Source: Reticulitermes speratus
Taxonomy: Eukaryota > Arthropoda > Insecta > Blattodea > Rhinotermitidae
Reading direction: 5' to 3'
Assembly (NCBI GenBank): GCA_021186555.1
Contig: JAJKFL010000007.1
Coordinates: forward strand, 31,967,827 to 32,031,826
DNA length: 64,000 bases
In this document: positions 46,908 to 57,224 of the stretch, one piece after another
Layout of the letters: each line of letters starts with the position of its first letter
How positions within the stretch are numbered: position 1 is the stretch's first letter
Notes under the pieces: model-generated
What the model saw: the letters and a program-made list of their open reading frames with translations, nothing else
The model's database searches: none
What the model was told of the DNA's origin: nothing
Program-made: the position numbers and the translations under genes

Positions 46908-47460
46908 CAGGGCATACACAAAAGAATGGTGCGGTATCAAAAGTGAATAAAAAATGTATTTCTCACCTTACACGGGCACAACATACACCGTCAGCGGCGG
47001 CAACTGTCCAAGTTTCTCATTTGGTAATTACAATCCTCCCTGGGTCACACGACACACATCCACACGGTAATCAAACTCATCCCAGACCCGGTGTAGCATG
47101 TCCGCTGTAATGGCCTGCAGTGCATGCGTTATCCGATCACGAATTTCATGGATGGACGTGGGCAATGGTGGTACATAAACGCTGTCTTTAACTAACTCCC
47201 AAAGAAAGAAATCGCACGGTGTAAGATCTGGCGAACGGGGTGGCCAAGGGAGAAGGTTCTTGTCTCCATTTGCAGCAGCACGTCCGATCCAGCGAAACTG
47301 GCCCCGCGGCCACGCAGTAGGCATGAGAACCGAACTGCTGGTAGCGCATGAGAAACTTGGACAGTTGCCGCCGCTGACGGTGTATGTTGTGCCCGTGTAA
47401 TGTGAGACATAAATTGTTTATTCACTTTTGAGACCGCACCATTCTTTTGTGTATGCCCTG
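46908..47460 (-). mobile_element. Internally deleted Tc1/mariner-superfamily element, 553 bp
   Basis: Termini CAGGGCATACACAAAAGAAT on both ends, with inverted similarity over more than 100 bp; TA at 46906-46907 and 47461-47462. The minus strand keeps the C-terminal third of a transposase: LPWPPRSPDLTPCDFFLWEL (third catalytic Asp region), VKDSVYVPPLPTSIHEI and LHRVWDEFDYRVDVCRVTQG before the stop at 47028. The DNA-binding and first catalytic regions are deleted, joining the 5' leader to codons near GRAAANGDKN. Confidence 0.88.
47028..47324 (-). pseudogene. Transposase C-terminal remnant
   Basis: Open to the deletion joint and beyond. The recognisable transposase part is about residues 10-98 of the 98-codon frame; the first residues come from the leader. 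It cannot be active since two of three catalytic residues are missing. Confidence 0.8.
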
Positions 47461-47490
47461 TATATGCCTTCATGGCGTGGACAAGGAAAA

Positions 47491-47848
47491 TGTACTTTTT
47501 ACATTTTTTAAGAAGCTATTCCATTAAGAATTTTTCATGAATATGGCGACAGTTGAGGAGAGAGAGAGTTTATTGGTGACACGTTTCTCCCTACCGGAAG
47601 ATATGTATTACGTGCAAAAAGGGCTTTCAGCGCTCTGTCGGATCTCTGTGTTAATCATACTCTCAGGTGAAGTCAATCGTATTATATTGTATAGAGAGAT
47701 TAAGTAATATTGTAATTATTGTTATTATGAATCTCATTATTTTATAGTTTGAGTTTACCAAAAATTGTAGCAGAATAACTGGGTAGTCGGTACTTTTAAA
47801 TATTGTGTAGAAGAATTATGTCTTGGATAAATTATCTATTTAAACAGA
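47491..47848. other. No gene recognised
   Basis: AT-rich. Confidence 0.4.
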
Positions 47849-47850
47849 TA

Positions 47851-48609
47851 CAGTAGAACCTCGGTTATCCGAACTTCGCTTAACCGAAATCCAGGTTAAC
47901 CGAAACGCCTTATTTTCACGCGATTCCCAGAACTGCCTGCCACGAGACACCTCTGAGCCTCTCCCCGTCAGTTTTTTTGTCAAAAGTTGACGTGTGCTGA
48001 CTGTACCTGTAAATATCATACACTTTGTTGTGCCGTAAATTTTATTAACATAAGACGTGTTTATGAATAAATGTTATTTTTATTGCACCTTATCACGTCA
48101 AGCCGAATTTCCGAATTATCCGAAATTTTACTTATGCGAAATCGGGTCCGCCCCCCTTTATTTCGCATAATCCAGGTTTTTTTTTTTTCTATGGCTCGAC
48201 AGCCCTGTATGGGCCTGAGCCTCCTCGTTTCGTCGAGGTTTCACGATCACACTCAGACACACCACAGTCGGTAGGACTCCTCTGTACAAGTGATCAGCCC
48301 GTCGCAGAGACCTCTACCTGACAACACACAACACTCACAACAGACAGATATTCATGCCCCAGGTGGGATTTTTTTTTTTTTTGCCTGTCCGGGGTTTTTC
48401 CCCTTTGATCCATTTTTGTACTGTTTATATTCTTTTTCGTCCTTCATGTCACTTTTTACGTTCCATGCTACCGTCCTTTCGACAAATACAACACAAACAT
48501 CCATGCCCCCCGGTGGGATTCGAACCCACGATCCTAGTAAGCGAGCGGTCGAAGACCCACGCCTTAGACCGCACGGCCACTGGGATCGGCCATAATCCAG
48601 GTTCTACTG
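47851..48609. mobile_element. Pogo/Tigger-like MITE interrupted by a composite SINE
   Basis: CAGTAGAACCTCGGTTATCC at the left, TAATCCAGGTTCTACTG at the right, TA at 47849-47850 and 48610-48611. Without the SINE and one copy of its target it is about 334 bp. Repeated TTATCCGAA and TTAACCGAAA words are subterminal. No transposase. Confidence 0.88.
48179..48590 (-). mobile_element. Composite two-unit SINE (A2 plus 5'-less A1), second copy
   Basis: Reading the minus strand: unit 1 from 48590 with a full tRNA-like head and an A14 run (48369-48382), then unit 2 beginning TCCCACCTGGGGCATG and ending in a poly(A) at 48179. CATAATCCAGGTT at 48166-48178 and 48591-48603 is a perfect 13-bp target-site duplication around the pair. 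Confidence 0.92.
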
Positions 48610-48611
48610 TA

Positions 48612-49600
48612 CATAAATATACGCATAATTTCTTATTATCTTTATTGACATAATAATTACACTTTATTCTTCACCGCAGGGGTCCCAACATATCATTTTC
48701 CTCCATATACATGCCTGAGTCCTCTAGCCAATCAGTATATAACACAGCGTAGCGAAAGTAGATGTTAAGTGGGTGGCGGTGGTAAAGAAACACACTGTAT
48801 AGCCAGCGTATGATAACAGGTACCATCAAGTAGAAGAAAGAGATTTGGAGTAAAATAACAAATATAGACATACAGATAATTTTGGGCTTCAGGGTCAGGT
48901 CCAGGTTTGTCCCTGTGGAATGGAGGTCGCAGGTTAATCACGGGAAATGTTCATTTTTACGGCAATCATATATCAAGAGAGACAGAACCCTTGTCACAGG
49001 AGTGTTTAAATTTGGAGAATTTTTAAAAATATTTTAGGTTTGTTATTTAAATGTCAGAATATCAAAATAAATTTAGTTTTCAAGCCCAAATTTTAATAAA
49101 CCCTTCTTTTGTTTCTTTTTTTTTAATGCTTCGCGATTCAGAAGGACAGCTTATAAATTGACCTGGAAACTGATATGAATTTCAAATACGTGGTTTACAT
49201 GTAGCCGACGTTTCGGCTGATGTATTTTTGATGTAATCTCCGTGTAATTTTTGGTCCCATAAACGTTTATCTTTTTTTACAAATTGACCAATTTCCTCTT
49301 GACTTCTGTCGCGCACTGTGCTATGCTATAAACGTGCAGCTCAAACATGCTGCTGATGTTTTTGCTAGTGTCACGTGTCAAGACCACCGAAGCGCCTTGA
49401 AGTAATTTAAATGTTATTAGCGTTCCTGCGATTAAACATCCAGACGTATGAACCGCCCTGCTGCCCTTACATACGTAGAAACATGAACAGTAACACAGTT
49501 AAAGGAAACAGCATCAGCTATATATTCGGTACAACCAGCAACTTCACATTTTTTAACTGATTTTGGTCACGAATCATAACAACATGCGGACATTTCAAAG
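48612..49600. other. No gene recognised
   Basis: A fragment GACGTTTCGGCTGATG at 49207-49223 is half of a signature. Otherwise AT-rich with short frames. Confidence 0.45.
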
Positions 49601-49603
49601 TAC

Positions 49604-51005
49604 AAGCTTTTGCGTGGTCATGTCTTCAATCGTTACCAGGGTTTGCGTGGTCATGTCTTCTGTCGTTACTTGCCAGGGTTTGCGTGGTCATGTCTTCTGT
49701 CGTTACTTGCCAGGGTTTGCGTGGTCATGTCTTCTGTCGTTACTTGCCAGGGTTTGCGTGGTCATGTCTTCTGTCGTTACTTGCCAGGGTTTGCGTGGTC
49801 ATGTCTTCTGTCGTTACTTGCCAGGGTTTGCGTGGTCATGTCTTCTGTCGTTACTTGCCAGGGTTTGCGTGGTCATGTCTTCAGTCATTATTTACCAGGG
49901 TTTGCGTGGTCATGTCTTCAGTCGTTACTTACCAGGGTTTGCTTGGTCATGTCTTCAGTCGTTATTTACCAGGGTTTGCGTGGTCATGTCTTCAGTCGTT
50001 ACGTACCAGGGTTTTCGTGGTCATGTCTTCAGTCGTTACTTACCAGGGTTTGCGTGGTCATGTCTTCTGTCGTTACTTGCCAGGGTTTGCGTGGTCATGT
50101 CTTCAGTCATTATTTACCAGGGTTTGCGTGGTCATGTCTTCAGTCGTTACTTACCAGGGTTTGCTTGGTCATGTCTTCAGTCGTTATTTACCAGGGTTTG
50201 CGTGGTCATGTCTTCAGTCGTTACGTACCAGGGTTTTCGTGGTCATGTCTTCAGTCGTTACTTACCAGGGTTTGCGTGGTCATGTCTTCAGTCGTTACTT
50301 ACCAGGGTTTGCGTGGTCATGTCTTCAGTCGTTACGTACCAGGGTTTGCGTGGTCATGTCTTCTGTCGTTACTTGCCAGGGTTTGCGTGGTCATGTCTTC
50401 AGTCATTACTTACCAGGGTTTGCGTGGTCATGTCTTCAGTCATTATTTACCAGGGTTTGCGTGGTCATGTCTTCAGTCGTTACGTACCAGGGTTTGCGTG
50501 GTCATGTCTTCAGTCGTTACTTACCAGGGTTTGCGTGGTCATGTCTTCAGTCGTTACGTACCAGGGTTTGCGTGGTCATGTCTTCAGTCGTTACGTACCA
50601 GGGTTTTCGTGGTCATGTCTTCAGTCGTTACTTACCAGGGTTTGCGTGGTCATGTCTTCAGTCGTTACGTACCAGGGTTTGCGTGGTCATGTCTTCAGTC
50701 GTTACTTACCAGGGTTTGCGTGGTCATGTCTTCAGTCGTTACTACCAGGGTTTGCGTGGTCATGTCTTCAGTCGTTACTTACCAGGGTTTGCGTGGTCAT
50801 GTCTTCAGTCGTTACTTACCAGGGTTTGCGTGGTCATGTCTTCAGTCGTTACGTACCAGGGTTTGCGTGGTCATGTCTTCAGTCGTTACTTACCAGGGTT
50901 TGCGTGGTCATGTCTTCAGTCGTTACTACCAGGGTTTGCGTGGTCATGTCTTCAGTCGTTACGTACCAGGGTTTGCGTGGTCATGTCTTCAGTCGTTACT
51001 TCCCA
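49604..51005. repeat. 37-bp tandem array with higher-order structure, about 38 copies
   Basis: Period 37 (TGCGTGG at 49681 and 49718). The units fall in types: TCTGTCGTTACTTGCC at the left, TCAGTCGTTAC(T/G)TACC in the middle and right. A block of six units (222 bp) around the rare GCTTGGTCAT variant is repeated once, at 49941 and 50163. Two units near 50743 and 50928 lack one base. Three frames of 446-498 codons are by-products. Confidence 0.97.
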
Positions 51006-51557
51006 GATTTTTCTCGATTCTTAAGTACCCAGGGTGATCGACGCATAGAAAGAACCTGAGTGTGCGTATGCATGAATATTACTGTCTTCTGTGATGTGAC
51101 GCCGTGTACTTAGGTAGATAGTACCTAAAGTTTCAAGAAAAGCAAACTCTCCATTTTCAGATTAGAAGAGTTCATAACATCACATCTCAGAAGAGAATTA
51201 CACCCTAAGCATAGCTGTGAGGCGTTAAAGCCTGACATTTCGTTTGAGTGTTTTATGGGGAAGAAACCGTCGGTGGCATCTAAATGTGTCTGATCGCACA
51301 TGGATCCTAGAAACACAATGTTCAAAGGACGGTCATATTTAACTGTCCAACGATAAATCCACACGTGTATCAACATACGATAATTTAAACTTTCTTCCTC
51401 TTGTATCACTGTAATATGACACATATCATGAAGTACTGACGGACACCATCGAAGTCACTGAAGTCAGCATTCTGGGAATACCTTTCGGAAATTCCTGTTG
51501 TATCTTTGAGTGTGATTTGTCTGCGCATATGTCACAAGTACTATTTTTTTTTGTGGT
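51006..51557. other. No gene recognised
   Basis: A 99-codon minus-strand frame (51125-51424) has no motif I recognise. Confidence 0.4.
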
Positions 51558-51558
51558 G

Positions 51559-51790
51559 AAGGGCCCCGCAGCAGATGCTACGGAAGCACCGCAGCCTTGA
51601 GGCTTATTGTGCAACACTGTGATGAAGATGATTAGTTTTTTTCGTTTTTTCCGTCTAATGGAGCAACGGTGGAATGAAATTGACAGGGGAAAACCGAAGT
51701 ACTCGGGGGAAAACCTGTTCCAGTGCCACTTTGTCCACCACAAATCCCACACGGACTAACCCGGGATCGAACCCGGACCTCCGCGGTGGA
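51559..51790 (-). repeat. SINE-D, 5'-truncated
   Basis: GGCCCCGCAGCAGATGCTAC through GGGATCGAACCCGGACCTCC (box B complement); the part beyond box B is missing. Confidence 0.85.
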
Positions 51791-52720
51791 CAAATAGCTA
51801 TGGTATTTGTCGTTCAGGTTTATCCATTGGTTAAACGAACCAGCCAGATGAAGACAGACGGTTACACGTGGCCATCAGAAAAGTAAGAACACGTGTCAAG
51901 TCCCTCCTAGTGACGAGCCAAAATAGTGACTATAAATTAAAACTCAAAATTTTTTATTATTATTTCTATACAAGAAATCGACCGGATTGTGGCGTTGAAA
52001 ATTCGCATCGAATACCAACTTTCAGAATACGTGGAGATTTGCCCTTCAATTCCCAACACACCTCCATGGCGTAATGCTTATTGCAAGATAACATTATTAT
52101 TGTAATTTTGTGGATAACTTTGATGGGGAATTTCTTAAGAAACGTGTTTTTCTTGAAAATTCAGGATGTTAATATTACTTATGTGGTCCTTCGTTGTTTA
52201 GACGTCACAGCGTCAAACAGATGCACCACAACTAGATCAGAGTGATGAGGGTTCAGTAATAGATGAGAGTATTTGAAGGCTATATGGCTGGGATTTAATT
52301 TTAGGTAGGGAGGGGGGGGGGCTTTTCTTTTTGCAAATCCCAAACTGCTTTTGAAGTTCTCTTAGCTTCTGGTTTACCTAAACATTCCCACATTATTTGT
52401 ATTCTGCTGATGAAAAAAGAAGTGTACGTAAACAGGGGATAAAGCAGACAGAGCTTGGAGCTGAGTACTGTCCATACGCAGTGACAAAATCAAGCATTCA
52501 TGGATTTTACCTGCACGTCGCTAGATTTAACGTTGTATAGCATAGGGATAATTTTACGGATTTACCAACATTGTCGTTTTTATAAATGTGGCTGTGAACT
52601 GCATATTTTCTGCGTGTCATTGAGACCCTCTGTTAACTTCTCATATTTTAGCTAATTGTTTGTTGGCATCGAAAATCATCGCTGAAAAATCAGGGCAAGT
52701 TAATTTATAAACTGATTTAT
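51791..52720. other. No gene recognised
   Basis: Nothing recognised; a G-rich run at 52306-52320. Confidence 0.45.
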
Positions 52721-52736
52721 AGGTAAGGTAAAGGTA

Positions 52737-53020
52737 GGCCGTGCCATGGTTCAGGCGGTTATTCGCCGGCCTTTTACGCGGAGGCCCGGGTTCGATCCCA
52801 GGTCAAGTCCATGTGAGATTTGTGGTGGACAAAGTGACACTGGGACAGGTTTTTCTCCGAGTTGTCGGTTTTCCCCTGTCGATTTCATTCCACTGGTGCT
52901 CCATTAATGCAAAACTTGGTAAAAAAAACTGCTGATCTTCATCACAGGGGTTACACAAGAAGCCTTAAGGCTGCGGTGCTTCCGTAGCATCTGCTGCGGG
53001 GCCTTCACCACGCTAAAAAA
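52737..53020 (+). repeat. SINE-D, full length, reference copy
   Basis: GGCCGTGCCATGGTTCAGGC (box A region), CCCGGGTTCGATCCCAGG (box B), a 200-bp body and an A-rich end. AGGTAAAGGTA at 52726-52736 and 53021-53031 is a perfect 11-bp duplication, though in a simple-repeat setting. Confidence 0.9.
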
Positions 53021-53134
53021 AGGTAAAGGTAATTCTGTTTCTGTAATTAATTAAGCAGTACGATATGAAGGAAAATTGCTTACCTGGCAGTAATTCGACG
53101 TGTGTGGTGTGGGGGGGGGGGGATCTTGTAACTC

Positions 53135-53325
53135 CAGCCGTTTTATCGCTGGTGAAAGAAACCCCTGTACCCACTGGTATGAGACTGGGTGGGACCCAAA
53201 TTTGATTTTAATGCTGTGGAAGAAAGAAATACTCGTACTTCTCTTTCCTCCGGAAATTTAACCACGAGTCTCTAGTCGTCCAGCCCCTAGCTTAGTCAGC
53301 ATTCTGCGTCAGCTATTCCAGAATT
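53135..53325 (-). repeat. SINE-B, diverged
   Basis: GCCGTTTTATCGCTGGTG, ACTGGGTGGGACCCAAATTT and CCAGCCCCTAGCTTAGTCAG follow the SINE-B order on the minus strand, including the head. Confidence 0.68.
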
Positions 53326-54545
53326 CTGTAGTTTATATACTGGTTTTGTTTCATGTCTGTTTTACGTGATATATGCTTCTAAGATTACAGGCTAAAATTT
53401 CATGCTTAGATCAACAGACTTTGTTTTGAAATGTCCGCAAAACATTTCGAAGCCTCCGTCAAGATTACACTGTTTCTTTTCCTCATTGAAACTATTGAAG
53501 TTGTTATTGGCTGATAAATATTGCACCTTAGATTTCTGTTGCTTCGAGACCGAACATTGGTACTCTGACTTCTGGTCCCATCTACTTTCATACATTTTTT
53601 GCAATAAACCTGTCTGCCACAACTAAAGGAGAGAAACTATACAGATATATCTTACATCTGATATTAAACTTAAGATAACTATGAATTATGCCTTCATATA
53701 ATGGGGTTAACGTAATATTAACGCAAAAATGAACAGCCTCTAATTATATTTCCACTGATAAACCTTAAACATATTCTTTTGTATATATATAATGTATATA
53801 TAATTATATCCCCAGAGTGAAATCATCAACGCTGTAATGCCGACCGAAGCATAGGTACACCTTGCCTGCTTCATAACGACAACTGCCATCTGGCGTAACT
53901 ATGATCAACTAATCACAAACTCGCAAACCAAATGCATTATATAAAGTAGATGACAAAGTATATAACAATTTCAGTCTTATAATATAAGGGAGTGCCACGA
54001 GCCAAGCCTTACAGTATTTATAAACTGAGATTACAGGTTTTTACATTCCAGCTCTATAAAATAACGTAACTTTACTTTTAGAGATTTCCTTGTGTCACTT
54101 TTCCTGTAAATGTACTGACATTTTAGTGGTCCAGTAGCTCATCCAAATGAGCGCTTTCTCTTACCTTATTGTTGATTTAGAAACTGTTTACATTAAAAGA
54201 GAACAAGGCTCGAATAGGAATGTAGCTCCGAGAAGAAGAGGAGGAGGAAGCGTATAAGAATAAAGAATGAAGAAACAGAAAGAGATAAGAAGAAAGGATT
54301 TTAAGGCCGACAGAGAGATAAGAAGGCCAACAAGATATTGAAGATGACGATAAGACGAATTGTAAGGAAAAAAAGATGAGGAAGGGGAGAGAGATGTTTA
54401 TTTCTACCAAATGTTGGAATTAAAATTACGTGTGCGTGTACGTTCCCAGACGTGCTAATAGCAGCGAGCTCAATTAAAATTTGGTTTTATTTCCTTTACA
54501 GTTAATGGTGGATAATATTAAAAATGTATTTCAAGGAATACGCTG
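53326..54545. other. No gene recognised
   Basis: Overlapping sense and antisense frames at 53392-53626 carry no motif. 54225-54395 is purine-rich. Confidence 0.45.
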
Positions 54546-54549
54546 CGCG

Positions 54550-54728
54550 ATTTTTGGTTGGATAGAAATGACGGGAAGGCGAGGGAGAAGACGTAAGCAG
54601 CTACTGGATGACCTTAAGGAAAAGCGAAGATACTGGAAATTGAAAGAGGAAGCATTAGATCGCACCTTGTGGAGAACTCGCTTTGGAAGAGGCTAAGGAC
54701 CTGTCGTAAGACAGACTACAGAATGAAA
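54550..54728 (+). pseudogene. LINE family 1, short 3' fragment with a single 39-bp unit
   Basis: Reads IEMTGRRGRRRKQLLDDLKE, YWKLKEEALDRTLWRTRFGR, then a stop caused by TAC to TAA, and one copy of the terminal unit (GGACCTGTCGTAAGACAGAC). The 5' end is cut near IEMTG. Confidence 0.85.
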
Positions 54729-54920
54729 TGTGTAATACATTACATTGTTTAACGGCATGCTGAATATTCGATTTGAATGAAATTCGAAGAATTTCTTCAT
54801 TGGTTGAGCGATTATAGGATACTGCAAAAGGATTGTGCTCAGTGCCGATCCTTCAGGTTAAACAAACCTAAAGATGTGAATTAGATTGTAATTTATTTTA
54901 TCATTGTAACAAGGCAATAT

Positions 54921-55165
54921 TGACCCTTTAACGAGTAAGCGTAAACTGTTTTATTTAAAGATTCAGTCCGTACCTCGCAGTAAACACTTTTCATCTCGGT
55001 TATAAAAACCAATCAGTTTATGTTACATAGGGCAAAAGTCGCTGTTTGTTCTGAGATAAACACAAAACACATAAATACAGTGTGGGCAGAATGTAGAATT
55101 TTTTAAATTTTAAACCTAATGTTGCATTACGTAACCAGTAGGCTTTAAAAGGTTAAAATGCGTAA
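54921..55165. repeat. Repeat family G, simple copy
   Basis: GACCCTTTAACGAG at the left and GGCTTTAAAAGGTT at the right give weak inverted termini. The interior matches 59941-60295 (CGCTGTTTGTTCTGAGAT, ACACAAAACACATAAATACA). Probably a MITE. Confidence 0.65.
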
Positions 55166-55354
55166 GCTATATGCGAAGTCAGCCAACAGAATGTAAACCT
55201 GCGATTCTTGGAAGGAAATGAGGCGGCTACCGATATAAATGTTTCAGTACAAGTATATATATATATATATACATAATATATTATACTAAGTAGGAGAGAG
55301 CAGAACTGTAACATTATAAATTGTGGGTCATGTTTTATATTATCTTCACCGTGC

Positions 55355-55483
55355 GGTGGCGGGCTTTTTTGAGTGCGGTAATGAACCTTCGGGTTCCATA
55401 AAACGAGGGGAATTTCTTGACTAGCTGACGACCTGTTAGCTTCATAAGAAGGACTCTGCTACATGGAGTTAGTTAGTTAGTTA
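55355..55483 (+). pseudogene. LINE family 2, 129-bp 3' end, inserted in a foldback element
   Basis: GGTGGCGGGC... to the family 3' UTR and (TTAG)n. GTGC at 55351-55354 and 55484-55487 flanks it. The undisturbed version of the site is at 63520-63540. Confidence 0.85.
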
Positions 55484-55520
55484 GTGCATTTTTAAACAAC
55501 CCACAAATTACACACCAACG

Positions 55521-55724
55521 AAATGCACTATATTTTCACTTTTTATCCTTTAACCCCTACACATGTTTCAGCCTTTACAAGGCCATCTTCAGGAGGCTCG
55601 TAGTCTACATTACATAAACATGGTATGTAAAATAAATGTACATTACGAGCCCCCTGAAGATGGTCTTGTAAAGGCTGAAACATATGTAGGGGTTAAAGGA
55701 TAAAAAGTGAAAATATAGTGCATT
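55521..55724. mobile_element. Foldback element, both signatures present
   Basis: Arms 55521-55608 and 55638-55724. Minus-strand signature at 55555-55593 and plus-strand at 55654-55691: CTGAAGATGG..., GGCTGAAACATATGTAGGGG. The outer left part extends to about 55330 and contains the LINE piece. Confidence 0.83.
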
Positions 55725-55735
55725 TGTGTGTGGGT

Positions 55736-57224
55736 TATGTGTTAGTTCTTGGACACTTAAGATCATAGCGGAGTTGGCGGACGGATCTACACCGTACGTG
55801 AGGTGTTTCGTCCTTCAGTCCCGTATCGTTATCTCTATTGCTGTAAGTAAAACTCGCTCTTAGCCTTCCGCTCGAAAATTCCACTGGCCAATAACTAAAA
55901 AAATGACCCATAGTAGTTGCGCGACTTCGTGACCTACGATGTTTGCTTGTACGTCACAAAATGTAACAGTCTTTGAAATTTGTAAAGAATAATAAAAATG
56001 TCTTTCGCCGCCGCCATATTTGTAACATGTAACGTTCCAAAATAAAATCATGTGAAGTTTGTCGTCATGCCGTGGTCTTCCTCTTTACCGGTGGTTTTGT
56101 AACTGATTATGCAATCAGGACGCCTGCTGAACATGTTTTAGACTACACGCAGAGCACTCTAGTCAGAGAAGTTGCCGCACGAGCACGGCGTTACGTGTGC
56201 TTCCAGAAATGAATGTGAAATTTGAAAAAAAGAGTTAGAAAAGGAGGAGTGAAATAGTGAGATTCTATGTTCAAATGCACTGAGTTTCGAATTGCTCCCT
56301 GCTTTGATTTTTAAGTGAAGCTGAGGGTTTATGAAGACGGAATGCTGAGGAGAAAAATTGGGCCTAGGAAACGTAAGGTAACAGGAGAATTTAGAAAATT
56401 ACAGCAGTTTGAAATCGTGGAATATGGATGTCCAAATGTCGCGTTTCAAGTCTTCGTATTTATGACGATTCGGTTTGGAATCTGTGCTTAAATGTCGGAT
56501 TTTGTAACCGATATTCTGCGTCGCTTTTACAATAATATATTTATTCTTATACACGTGCGAATATTTTGGTAAATTCCTTGCCAAATGCGTCATAATTCGT
56601 TGTGAGATTTTCTTACCGTATCTTCCCAAATTCATTAATACGGTAACTGGGCGTTATTGGCGTACGGATTTGAAAATAACATCGTTCAGTTACACAAAAA
56701 TTAATCAGTAACTTTAATGATTTGTTATTCGATGAGGACCAGACGTCAGTGTACCAATAACTTTCTTTAAAATACTAGTTTAAATACAATAACAGTACAT
56801 ATTATAGCAAGACACAGTCGCCATAATAAACAAATAAGACAGTCAGTTACATAATTCAGTACATGAATTTAAACAATTATTATAAACATTGAAGACAAGA
56901 AAGGTTATTGTAAGGTAACAGAGAACAATACAGCCAGAAACGTGGAACATCTTAGTAATAGCATATAGACCTTGGTATTGGTATTCATAGCAAGTTGTAT
57001 GGATTTTATATATAATATGTTACATTATATAGATTTGTTTTTATGTAGCCTTAGGAAGCTGTTTATTTAACACCCTGTTTCTCCAAATAAGACTGGCGGT
57101 AAGACAGTCAGTGTGCAAGGCATATCGTGAGCATCTTGCAAAGAATCTTCGATATTTAAAAAATTTTACCTAACATCAGTGGAAACTGAGGCATAAGTCT
57201 TTTATATTCTGCGATTATATTTTG
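55736..57224. other. No gene recognised
   Basis: AT-rich; short frames only. Confidence 0.5.

Larger units (their letters stand above)
46795..47490 (+). repeat. SINE-B fragment split by a mariner-family element
   Basis: The 5' part 46795-46905 (GGGGTTAGGCGGCCGGAGCG, GGAGCTATACCTCTTCTCTC) resumes at 47463 with ATGCCTTCATGGCGTGGACA. The head is missing. Confidence 0.78.

Noticed and set aside
49563-51059. Three overlapping plus-strand frames of 446-498 codons
   Set aside because: By-products of a 37-bp array lacking stops; all three frames are open together, which no real gene shows.
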